Of a DNA stretch of 22,386 nt, positions 14,318 through 21,863 are shown in pieces. Both the position numbers and the translations under genes were made by a program. Source of the DNA: an uncultured Erysipelotrichaceae bacterium (lineage in GTDB: Bacteria > Bacillota_I > Bacilli_A > RF39 > UBA660); assembly GCA_902768065.1 (NCBI GenBank), contig CACXJP010000026.1, positions 1 through 22,386 of the forward strand, written 5' to 3'. The notes beneath the pieces are model-generated. The model saw only the letters and a program-made list of their open reading frames with translations. It had not been told where the DNA came from and made no database searches. Each line of letters opens with the position of its first letter. Within the stretch, counting starts at the first letter, position 1.

Positions 14318-15328
14318 TTATGAGTATAACAGAAGTGTAACACCTGTGACTGGTATTAAGCCAACTACTACTGACAGATTCATTATTGCTTGAAATATTA
14401 ATTGGAAAATAATACCAAATGATAAATATTTTGAAAATAAATCTTTTGTATTTAGTGATATTCTTATACTTCTATATAATATTATTAGAAATAGTCCTAT
14501 TACTATAATTGCACCTACTACTCCTAATTCTTCTGAAATAATAGAAAATATAAAATCTGTTTGTGGTTCTGGTAAATAAAAGTGCTTCTGTATTGAATTA
14601 CCTAATCCCAATCCCAGTATACCTCCTGGGCCAATTGCATACAAGCTTTGTATCATTTGAAATCCTGTCCCTAGAGGATCTTTCCATGGATTTATAAATG
14701 ATGTTATTCTATCCATTCTATATGGAGCTATTATTATTAATATTATTATTCCGATTATCCCTAATAATCCTCCTGTAATAAATAGTTTCATTGATACACC
14801 TGATATAAATAATAATGCGACAATTGATAGTAATAAAATCAATCCGGTACCTAGGTCTGGTTGAAGCATTATTAAACCGAAAAAAATAAATATAACTACT
14901 AATATTGGTAATACTCCATTAAAAAAACTTTCAATATATCTTTCATTTAATGATAAATATTTACTTGTAAAAATAATTAGACTTATTTTGGCAGCTTCAC
15001 TTGGCTGTATACCAAGTGGTCCTATACCAAACCAACTTCTACTACCATTTCTAATTGTTCCTATACCTGGAATTAATACTAGAATTAATAATATAAAAGA
15101 AATTAATAAGATTATATTTGAATACTTATAGTAGGTTCTATAGTCTATTTTTGATACCATAATCATTAAAAATAAACCAATTAAGAAGAATATTCCTTGA
15201 TACTTTAAGAAGTGAAAGGAATCACTATATTTAAAATCTGCCCAAATATATGATGAAGAATAAATCATTAATAATCCAAATAAAGATAGAATTATAACTG
15301 TATAAAAGAGAATCTTATCAAATTTCAT
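14318..15328 (-). CDS. ftsW: FtsW/RodA-family peptidoglycan polymerase, C-terminally truncated by the element
   Basis: FtsW-type SEDS proteins polymerise lipid II into glycan strands in the membrane at the division site. The 336-aa frame begins MKFDKILFYTVIILSLFGLL and has SEDS hallmarks: IRNGSRSWFGIGPLGIQPSE, LQPDLGTG, the FQMIQSLYAIGPGGILGLGLG stretch split by turns, QKHFYLPEPQTDFIFSIISEELG and VVGLIPVTGVTL. After GVTL (residue 332) the sequence turns into LLYS and stops. The conserved PFLSYGG loop and last membrane helix are gone; they occur downstream at 8904-8996. As it stands the product is probably inactive. SpoVE or RodA cannot be excluded; the nearby mraY favours FtsW. The ATG at 15328 follows AGGTGAT; the GTG at 15337 overlaps that site. 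Confidence 0.88.
   Translation of the reverse strand: MKFDKILFYTVIILSLFGLLMIYSSSYIWADFKYSDSFHFLKYQGIFFLIGLFLMIMVSKIDYRTYYKYSNIILLISFILLILVLIPGIGTIRNGSRSWFGIGPLGIQPSEAAKISLIIFTSKYLSLNERYIESFFNGVLPILVVIFIFFGLIMLQPDLGTGLILLLSIVALLFISGVSMKLFITGGLLGIIGIIILIIIAPYRMDRITSFINPWKDPLGTGFQMIQSLYAIGPGGILGLGLGNSIQKHFYLPEPQTDFIFSIISEELGVVGAIIVIGLFLIILYRSIRISLNTKDLFSKYLSFGIIFQLIFQAIMNLSVVVGLIPVTGVTLLLYS
14332..14338. other. Attachment core, ftsW-body junction
   Basis: GAAGTGT (ACACTTC on the coding strand) is shared exactly with 8990-8996. To the right is intact ftsW coding sequence (PVTGVTL) and to the left element DNA beginning TGTTATACTCATAA, which introduces the stop. The crossover must lie in or beside these 7 bp. 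Confidence 0.6.
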
Positions 15329-15361
15329 GATAATCACCTATAAAAGTATATTATTTATCAT

Positions 15362-15389
15362 AAAAAAAAAGAACTAGATAGTTCTTTTT
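15362..15389 (-). terminator. Intrinsic terminator after the transglutaminase-like gene
   Basis: A 9-bp stem (AAAAAGAAC with GTTCTTTTT, loop TATCTA on the minus strand) carries the TAG stop of the preceding gene in its loop and runs into nine Ts. The ftsW start follows only 34 bp later. Confidence 0.7.
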
Positions 15390-17266
15390 GAAGGACCAAA
15401 TTCAACAGTTCTTACCCTTTCTGTATCTTCAATCATCTTGTCTATTTCTTCTTTTTTTAGTCCACCTTCATAGACATCTTTATATACTTCACTTATAGCG
15501 CTTTTTAATATTTCATTATCTATTTTCTTGTTGTTTTTTGTAATAATAATGACTGCGATTTCATATATGGCTTCTTTTAATTCATAACTCATTTTATAGA
15601 TATTTATAATACCATAGTTTTGTTCATCTAAACATGGATATTTTTCTTTAATGTGTTTTACATCTTCGGGGAATAATTTAGAAAACTCCCCTAAGAATTC
15701 ATTAAACACATAATGAAAATCAAAAATTGCATCTCTATTAATAATATTTGTGTTTATTGTAAGACCTGTCTTTTTTTTCTCTTCATATTCTTTTTTCCTT
15801 TTTCTTGCGTGTTTATCCATTATTGTATTTAGCATTGCATTAAATTCTTCAATATTGGTTGCGGAAAACAACAGATATAGATCATCTAATTTATTTGTAG
15901 ATAATGATGTTGAAACGTCATCCTCTGTCATTACAGCATAAGCATAAATATTTCTATCTAAATAATTATCCCAGGTTGGATCTGAATAATATATACCATC
16001 TATTCCATATTTTTCATCTTTTATGTATACCATCAACCTTCGATGAACGCTAAAATCATCTTTTGGAATATATGCTTGTTGCTCTGTAATTATTTTATGT
16101 TTTTCTTCTGGTGTTAGTTTCTCCCACTGCTCTTTAGGAATATCTAATTGTCTTATTGCTTTTGTGGAACTTATATCAACAAGTATTGATAATTCTATAT
16201 TATCTATTCCCAGTTTCGTTAATAAATCACTTAAAAAATGAGCAAATCCCACACAAACAATATAATCATTTTCTAGGATTTGATATAAATCTCTAGATGA
16301 ACTCTTAATATTTGTATACTCTTCATTAGAAAGGTTATCTACATTTTTATTATCCTTCTTTGGAGTGTTATATTTTTTAAATTGTTTTACAATATCATAT
16401 GCATAGATATATTTTTCAAATGGTGACATGTTCATGGCTGGTTCTACTATACTATATAGTATTTTTTCGTACTCTAAGTATTTATGAATTGATATATCTA
16501 CTTTTTTTATTCCATCTAGTTTTATTATGATATTATCATATTTCTCTGAATCAGAATCTAAATAGCCTAAATCAATAATTGCTTGATTTAAAATTGTTTT
16601 ATCTTTAACTTCTATTATTACTTTATTATTTTTATTATATTTTTTTAATGTTTCTATTATTTCCTTAATATTACATCTTGTTGATATTATTACATCTGTA
16701 TTTTCTCCTAAATATTTTAGAATGTATAATTTATCTTCGGGAATTGAAGAATAAAAAGTAACATGATTGTTTTGAAAATCTTCATATTTATAATATGAAT
16801 ATAAAAATTTTTCTTTATTAAACTCTATTATAGGATCAAATGTTTCTTCTAACTCTTTATCAATATATAGTGTCTTAATTAATTCTTTGTTTGCTTTTTT
16901 TAACATTTCATAATGTTTTTTAGATAGAGAGTATTTATCAAAGAATCCATATTTTGCTAGGGATACTATTTTTATTGCTTCATTATTACATATTTCTTCT
17001 ATCATTTTGTCATTTATTAATTTACCTGATCCAAAATTAATTTCTTTATTTTTGTATTTCCTAATGAAGTAAATAATAAAACTATCTATTTCTTCTTTAT
17101 GTTGTTGATAATAGTCTTTATTGATATGTAAATATGTATTGTCGTTTTCATAAGTAATACATATCTTTTGTGTTGTACTAGAAAAACATAAATAAATCTT
17201 TTTTATATTTTCTACCAATGGATTATTATATAATTCGCTGATATCATTTAACTCTTTTTTATCCAT
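15374..17266 (-). CDS. Large protein with a transglutaminase-like cysteine protease domain
   Basis: The 630-aa product has no signal peptide or membrane helix. Its first 300 residues are an unrecognised region with alternating helices and strands, somewhat repeat-like. A papain-like transglutaminase core seems to follow: Cys in DYIVCVGFAHFLSDLL (near residue 340), His in VHRRLMVYI (near 415) and Asp in YYSDPTWDNYL (near 430), in the order Cys-His-Asp. The last 150 residues are charged and helical, with KHARKRKKEYEEKKK. The substrate is unknown: peptide or crosslink hydrolysis and protein modification are both possible. The ATG has GAGGAG 6 nt upstream. It lies between the aminopeptidase gene and ftsW and has its own terminator. 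Confidence 0.7.
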   Translation of the reverse strand: MDKKELNDISELYNNPLVENIKKIYLCFSSTTQKICITYENDNTYLHINKDYYQQHKEEIDSFIIYFIRKYKNKEINFGSGKLINDKMIEEICNNEAIKIVSLAKYGFFDKYSLSKKHYEMLKKANKELIKTLYIDKELEETFDPIIEFNKEKFLYSYYKYEDFQNNHVTFYSSIPEDKLYILKYLGENTDVIISTRCNIKEIIETLKKYNKNNKVIIEVKDKTILNQAIIDLGYLDSDSEKYDNIIIKLDGIKKVDISIHKYLEYEKILYSIVEPAMNMSPFEKYIYAYDIVKQFKKYNTPKKDNKNVDNLSNEEYTNIKSSSRDLYQILENDYIVCVGFAHFLSDLLTKLGIDNIELSILVDISSTKAIRQLDIPKEQWEKLTPEEKHKIITEQQAYIPKDDFSVHRRLMVYIKDEKYGIDGIYYSDPTWDNYLDRNIYAYAVMTEDDVSTSLSTNKLDDLYLLFSATNIEEFNAMLNTIMDKHARKRKKEYEEKKKTGLTINTNIINRDAIFDFHYVFNEFLGEFSKLFPEDVKHIKEKYPCLDEQNYGIINIYKMSYELKEAIYEIAVIIITKNNKKIDNEILKSAISEVYKDVYEGGLKKEEIDKMIEDTERVRTVEFGPSKRTI

Positions 17267-17291
17267 ATTACTCTCCTCTATTCTATCTACT

Positions 17292-17297
17292 ATTATA
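17292..17297 (-). promoter_or_regulatory. Possible -10 box of the transglutaminase-like gene
   Basis: TATAAT on the minus strand, 25 nt before the ATG at 17266 and downstream of the aminopeptidase terminator. The -35 region is T-rich without a clear consensus. Confidence 0.35.
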
Positions 17298-17307
17298 TCA
17301 ATAAATT

Positions 17308-17337
17308 AGAAAAAGAAAAAGACGAATTTTTCGTCTT
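17308..17337 (-). terminator. Intrinsic terminator after the M18 aminopeptidase gene
   Basis: An 8-bp stem (AAGACGAA at 17319-17326 with TTCGTCTT at 17330-17337, loop of 3) overlaps the stop codon and is followed on the minus strand by TTTCTTTT. Confidence 0.8.
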
Positions 17338-18729
17338 ATGCTTCTTTTAAGAATGCTACATAGCATTTATATGCTTCATAAATATCTGCTTTTGCAGTTA
17401 CTTCCCATGGTGCATGCATACTTAATACTCCTACACCACAATCAATTACATTTACATTTTTGTTAGCAAGGATATAGGCAATTGTTCCTCCGCCTCCTGC
17501 ATCTACTTTTCCTAATTCTGAGATTTGGAAATATACATTATTGTCATCCATTATTCTTCTTAGTTTAGCAATATATTCTGCATCAGCATCATTGCTTCCA
17601 CTCTTTCCTCTAGATCCTGTATATTTACAGAATACTACACCGTTATTAAAGTATGAAGAATTTCTTTTATCCATTACATCTGAATAAAGAGGATCATATG
17701 CAGCATTGACATCACTGGATAACATATATGAATTAGATAATGTTCTTGAAAGAGCAGTTACTTCACTATGTCCTAATAATGCACATATTTCTCTTAAGGC
17801 ATCTTCATAAAAACTAGATTCCATTCCAGATGCTCCGACACTTCCAATTTCCTCTTTATCAACTAAAATACAACTTGTTGTTCTTTGAACATTGTCTACA
17901 TCAAGGAATGCTCTTAATGAAGTATAAGCGCATACTTTATCATCTTGTCCATAGGCCATTACCATTGATCTATCTAATCCAAAGTCTCTAGCATTACCTG
18001 CTGGTACTACTTCTATTTCTGCTGAAAGGAAATCATCTTCCTCTATATCATATTTATTTTTTAAGATATTTAAGATATTTTTCTTTACCAAGTCTTTTTC
18101 TTTTTCATCTTCTGTATTTATAGGCATGCTTCCTATTAATAAATCTAAGTCTTCTCCTTCAATTACCTTTGTTGCTTCTTTTTTCATTTGCTTTTGACCT
18201 AAAGACCTAAATGTGGTAATAAATCTGTAATACCAACTACTGGATCTGATTCATCTTCACCAATAACAACATTTATTACATCACCATTTTTCTTAACAAT
18301 AACTCCGTGTAGAGCTAGTGGAAGTGTTACCCATTGATATTTCTTTATTCCTCCATAATAATGAGTATCTAAATATGCCATATCAGTATCTTCATATAAT
18401 GGAGTTGCTTTCAGATCTAGTCTAGGAGAATCTACATGAGCTCCTAAAATGTTAATACCTTTTGTAATATCATCACTACCAATAACAAAAAGTGCTAAAC
18501 TCTTATTTCTATTATTTACATATACTTTATCTCCATAATTAAGACTTATGTTATTTTCAATATATTTATTTAAATTAACAAATCCTAAATCCTCAGCCAT
18601 TTTTATAGAATTTCTTACTACTTCTCTTTCGATTTTACTCTTTGATATAAAGCTACGATAATCATCACATATTTCATTTAATTTTTCTAAATCATAACTC
18701 TCATACTTTTTCCATATATTATCTTTCAT
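17336..18729 (-). pseudogene. M18-family zinc aminopeptidase, split by a frameshift
   Basis: Two frames (18729-18199, 176 aa; 18187-17336, 283 aa) together give the usual length of about 460 aa of M18 aspartyl-type aminopeptidases. These are cytosolic enzymes that remove N-terminal residues from peptides. The first part holds GAHVDSPRLDLKATPLYED (first zinc His) and HYYGGIKKYQW. The second holds VDKEEIGSVGASG (catalytic and ligand Glu), SSDVNAA (Asp) and VLSMHAPWE (last His). The break lies exactly in a perfect 8-bp tandem duplication (18196-18211). Without one copy the frame reads DLLPHLGQKQMKKEATK with no interruption. The start ATG has AGGAGG 7 nt upstream. No complete enzyme is made unless the ribosome slips -1 or the repeat contracts. 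An assembly error is possible. Confidence 0.85.
18196..18211. repeat. 8-bp tandem duplication causing the aminopeptidase frameshift
   Basis: GACCTAAA-GACCTAAA (TTTAGGTC twice on the coding strand). Eight bases shift the frame, creating a TAG stop within the second copy. Tandem repeats of this size are prone to slippage, so the change could be reversible. Confidence 0.85.
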
Positions 18730-18746
18730 ATCTAATCCTCCTATCT

Positions 18747-18769
18747 ATTAATAGTATACCACTATTAAT
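18747..18769 (-). promoter_or_regulatory. Extended -10 promoter inside an inverted repeat, upstream of the M18 gene
   Basis: TGGTATACT (18761-18753, minus strand) is an extended -10 box 24 nt before the ATG at 18729. It is spanned by a perfect 9-bp inverted repeat, ATTAATAGT (18747-18755) and ACTATTAAT (18761-18769), with a 5-bp centre. A repressor bound there would block the promoter. Confidence 0.55.
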
Positions 18770-18784
18770 TATATTTTAAAACAC

Positions 18785-18815
18785 AATAAATAAAGTACTT
18801 CAGAAGAAGTACTTT
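18785..18815 (-). terminator. Intrinsic terminator after the second dockerin-propeller gene
   Basis: A perfect 10-bp stem (AAAGTACTTC at 18792-18801 with GAAGTACTTT at 18806-18815, loop of 4) is followed on the minus strand by ATTTATTGTG. It ends the mraY-side transcription unit. Confidence 0.72.
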
Positions 18816-18818
18816 GTA

Positions 18819-20336
18819 TTAATCAAATTTTACCCCAGTTACAACCGCATGAGATGGTGATGTATGATTTCCTGCGGCTTTGTTCCAAGCATAGTCAGGA
18901 GATGTGTAATATAAAGTAAATGATTGTGTTGATTCATCATAAGATACACTTTCTAATTCACGATATGTTGTAACAGATTCTCCATTTGAATCAGAACTTC
19001 CAGGTAAGTCTAGTGTTTTTGATTCTATATAATTACCATCAATATCATAGATGTCTATCATATTACATCCTTCTTGTCCTGTTGAAAAACCAGATACTGC
19101 TGGATCTTTTGTTCTTATGACATATATTTTGTCATTTGCTACGCATATATCTTGTGGGGTATCTGGATAGCCTTCTGGTACCTTTATCTTTGTTGTACGT
19201 AATATTGTTCCATCTGGTTTTGATATGTATAAATTATCTGCTTGTGCTGCAACACAAACATTTTTATTTGTATAATCAAATGCTATACTAGTTATTTTTT
19301 CACCTTCACTTGTTTTTGAAATATCAAAGTGTTCTGTTTCTAAATTTGGTTCACTATTTGAATCAAGAGCCGGATCATCTAAACTAAATTTTGTTACAGT
19401 TTGCTTTTCACCTGCACAGTTTGCTATATAAACATATTTACCATCTGTTGTAAGTCCATTTGTATGATCTAAGCAGTCTGTTGTAAATTCTTTTTCTACT
19501 TCCCATGTTTTTTTATTATACATTTTTATTCTTTGTTTAGAATCGTCTCCACTTTTATATGAAATAATATAATAATCTTCAGTTTCACAGCATCCACTTA
19601 ATGTATCACATACATCACTTTTATTCTGTTCAGCCCCCACAACTCCTCCGATAGCTGCTCCTGCTAATGCTCCTATCGGACCAAATAATAATCCAATTCC
19701 TCCGCCAATCGATGCACCTGAATGACCTTGTTCTACAGAAATATAATGAACATTTGCATCCTCAAAAGATACAAATCCAGTGTCATTGTATGGAACATCA
19801 TCATTTGCTCCTTTTATATCATCTTGTTTAGCTGTACCAGCTAAATATTGTTGAAGTATAGTTGCATCTTTAACAGTAACTCTTCCATCACCATTTATAT
19901 CACCCATACCATCAGGAATTTTTCCTTTTTCAACTAACCCATTTTGTAAAGCCGTAACATCCTGGATATCAACTTTTCCATCACCATTGATATCACCATG
20001 TTCATTGATATATTTGTCTATATAAGTTGCATCATCCTTGGAAAACGAATCAATTAAATTTCCGGAATCATCAAATAACTGTATTGGTTTATCAGAATCT
20101 GGTGGATCAAATGGTCCACTTATTGGATCATTTGGCTTATTAAAATTTTGTGGTAATGGTCCTATAAAATCAGGATCTCCTGGTTGTGGTACTTTTGACG
20201 TTGATAAGTCAACTATCTCAGTTTTTACTGCTTTAGAATCTAGTTTTAAATCTGGTGTAAAGGATTTACTAGAATCATATTTTCCATTATACTTAAGCAA
20301 ATCTGATTGTTGTGGTCCACTTAAATTGTCACTCAT
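18819..20336 (-). CDS. Dockerin-like / glycine-zipper / propeller-like protein, paralog 2
   Basis: The 505-aa product starts MSDNLSGPQQSDLLKYNGK with no signal peptide. A Pro/Asp-rich linker (about 45-95) leads to two dockerin-type calcium loops, DINGDGKVDIQDV near residue 115 and DINGDGRVTVKDA near 143. Dockerins normally bind cohesins. A glycine-zipper stretch (about 205-235, GGGIGLLFGPIGALAGAAIG) could insert in or associate with a membrane. Then comes a CC pair and a region with repeated blocks such as DHTNGLTTDGKYVYIANCAG and VCVAAQADNLYISKPDG, as in propeller repeats. The partner and role are unknown. It lies 17 bp after its paralog with the same TAGGAGTGAT ribosome binding site, evidence of tandem duplication. 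A terminator follows. Confidence 0.72.
   Translation of the reverse strand: MSDNLSGPQQSDLLKYNGKYDSSKSFTPDLKLDSKAVKTEIVDLSTSKVPQPGDPDFIGPLPQNFNKPNDPISGPFDPPDSDKPIQLFDDSGNLIDSFSKDDATYIDKYINEHGDINGDGKVDIQDVTALQNGLVEKGKIPDGMGDINGDGRVTVKDATILQQYLAGTAKQDDIKGANDDVPYNDTGFVSFEDANVHYISVEQGHSGASIGGGIGLLFGPIGALAGAAIGGVVGAEQNKSDVCDTLSGCCETEDYYIISYKSGDDSKQRIKMYNKKTWEVEKEFTTDCLDHTNGLTTDGKYVYIANCAGEKQTVTKFSLDDPALDSNSEPNLETEHFDISKTSEGEKITSIAFDYTNKNVCVAAQADNLYISKPDGTILRTTKIKVPEGYPDTPQDICVANDKIYVIRTKDPAVSGFSTGQEGCNMIDIYDIDGNYIESKTLDLPGSSDSNGESVTTYRELESVSYDESTQSFTLYYTSPDYAWNKAAGNHTSPSHAVVTGVKFD
19841..19910. repeat. 70-bp near-identical segment shared by the two paralogs (copy in paralog 2)
   Basis: This stretch, coding for the second dockerin loop, differs from 21538-21607 at only 2 of 70 positions. 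The rest of the two genes is clearly more diverged. Selection or recent gene conversion could explain it. Confidence 0.8.
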
Positions 20337-20353
20337 TTTATCACTCCTAACAA

Positions 20354-21853
20354 CTAATCTAGCTTTACTCCTGTTACTATTTTATGTGGTGGTGAATTGT
20401 GATTGCCAGCTGCCCTATTTTCCAACCAGTTTGGACTTTGATAATATAATGTAAATGATTCTCCATCAAATGACATACTCTCTAGCTCATAATAGTATTC
20501 GCCACTATCATTACTTTTTGATGATGGAGGAAGCTCAATTTTCTTAGTTCCTTCATATTTTCCATCTATATCATAAACATCTATTAAGGTCCAATTTTCA
20601 TTTTGACTTACATATTTTGAATCTGGAAATCTTGTATTTATGACATATATTTTATCATTAGCAACACAGATATCTTGTGTATCTAGTTTAGACTCTTCTG
20701 GATGAGAAACCTTTGATGCTCTTATTACTTCTCCATTTGGTTTTGATATATTTATAGTACCACCTTGAGCAGTTACAAATACTTTTCTTCCTTGGTTATC
20801 GAAACTAACACTGGTTGCCATAGCTTGATTACCATCTATTTTATAATCTATAGTTTCCAAATTAGGTTCATTATTATTACTTAGGTCTGGATCATCTATT
20901 AAGAATCTAGTTATGGTATTTTTCTCATATTTTTCCGGATTTTTTTCATAGTCTTCTGTTTTTTTTGTTGCATCATCTGCAACTTTTCCATTTGCTACGT
21001 AAACATATTTACCATCTGTTGTAAGACCGTTTGTGTGATCTAGTTTATTTGTAGTAAATTCTTTTGCAACAGACATGTCTGATTTTCTATAAAACTTAAC
21101 TCTTTGTTTAGAAGAATCATCACTTCTATATGAAACGATATAATATTCATCTGTTTCGCAACATCCACTTATACAATCACAAGTATCACTTTTGTTAAAT
21201 TCATCAGCCCCTACTCCAGTAGCAAATCCTCCTATTAGTGCAGGCAAAGGGCCAAACAATAGATTTCCAATTCCAAATGCTGCTGCTCCCATACCTGCAT
21301 CTGAAGGACCCATTTCAACCGCAACATCAATAATTTTATTATCTTTTAGAGAAACAGTCCCTATATCTTTATATTTTTTACCTTTATTGTCTTCATGTTT
21401 AACTTCTTTTGGTGTTTCAAACGATGCAATTAAATCATCATTCTCATCAAATACATCTATTGGTTTATTAGAATCTGGTGGATTAAATTTACCACTTATT
21501 GGACTGTTTGGGTCCTCAAGATAATCTGTATCTCCTGCTAAATATTTTTGAAGTATAGTTGCATCTTTAACAGTAACTCTTCCATCACCATTTATATCAC
21601 CCATATCATCTGCAACTTTTCCTTTTTCTGCAAGACTATTTTGTATAGTAGTGACATCTAAGATATCGACCTTGCCATCTCCATTAGCATCACCATGTTC
21701 ATTGACATATTTATCTATAGAAGATAAATCAACTGACTCAGTTTTTGCTTGAGAATCTAGTTTTATATTTGGTGTGAAAGATTTACTAAAATCAAATTTC
21801 CCACTATACTTATTCATCTCCGATTTTGGTGGTCCACTTAAATTTTCACTCAT
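20354..21853 (-). CDS. Dockerin-like / glycine-zipper / propeller-like protein, paralog 1
   Basis: The 499-aa product shares its N-terminus with paralog 2 (MSENLSGPPKSEMNKYSGKF, then SKSFTPNIKLDS), again without a signal peptide. Here the dockerin-type loops come first (DANGDGKVDILDV near residue 54, DINGDGRVTVKDA near 83). The Pro/Asp linker (FNPPDSNKPIDVFDEND) comes after them, the reverse of paralog 2. A glycine- and alanine-rich stretch (about 185-222) follows, then a CC pair and a propeller-like half ending NHNSPPHKIVTGVKLD. The ATG at 21853 has TAGGAGTGAT upstream; the in-frame ATG at 21880 lies inside mraY. The gene starts 10 bp after the mraY stop with no terminator between, so it is probably co-transcribed with mraY. 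Function unknown; a surface or wall-linked role is a guess from context. Confidence 0.72.
   Translation of the reverse strand: MSENLSGPPKSEMNKYSGKFDFSKSFTPNIKLDSQAKTESVDLSSIDKYVNEHGDANGDGKVDILDVTTIQNSLAEKGKVADDMGDINGDGRVTVKDATILQKYLAGDTDYLEDPNSPISGKFNPPDSNKPIDVFDENDDLIASFETPKEVKHEDNKGKKYKDIGTVSLKDNKIIDVAVEMGPSDAGMGAAAFGIGNLLFGPLPALIGGFATGVGADEFNKSDTCDCISGCCETDEYYIVSYRSDDSSKQRVKFYRKSDMSVAKEFTTNKLDHTNGLTTDGKYVYVANGKVADDATKKTEDYEKNPEKYEKNTITRFLIDDPDLSNNNEPNLETIDYKIDGNQAMATSVSFDNQGRKVFVTAQGGTINISKPNGEVIRASKVSHPEESKLDTQDICVANDKIYVINTRFPDSKYVSQNENWTLIDVYDIDGKYEGTKKIELPPSSKSNDSGEYYYELESMSFDGESFTLYYQSPNWLENRAAGNHNSPPHKIVTGVKLD
21538..21607. repeat. 70-bp near-identical segment shared by the two paralogs (copy in paralog 1)
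   Basis: Partner of 19841-19910, encoding the second dockerin-type loop and the start of its helix, 68 of 70 bases identical. Confidence 0.8.
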
Positions 21854-21863
21854 ATTATCACTC

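Larger units (their letters stand above)
8990..14338. mobile_element. 5.34-kb serine-recombinase element inserted in ftsW
   Basis: The element separates the ftsW body (ending at 14332) from an ftsW 3' end (8990 leftward), with a 7-bp identical core at both edges. All its genes read leftward: DUF4143 ATPase, decayed XRE regulator, HD-domain protein, a 98-aa ORF, a small ORF and, next to the edge, a large serine recombinase, the usual place for an integrase. No conjugation, replication or phage structural gene is present. It is therefore a small integrative element or a remnant, perhaps able to excise by itself. Confidence 0.78.

Noticed and set aside
14200..14320. Open frame of about 31 codons continuing the ftsW phase after its TAA
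   Set aside because: It has no start or ribosome binding site and no likeness to the FtsW C-terminus; it is probably chance or old decay.
20038..21524. Plus-strand frames opposite the dockerin-like genes
   Set aside because: They are antisense shadows of conserved repeats without starts; the minus-strand paralogs explain the region.
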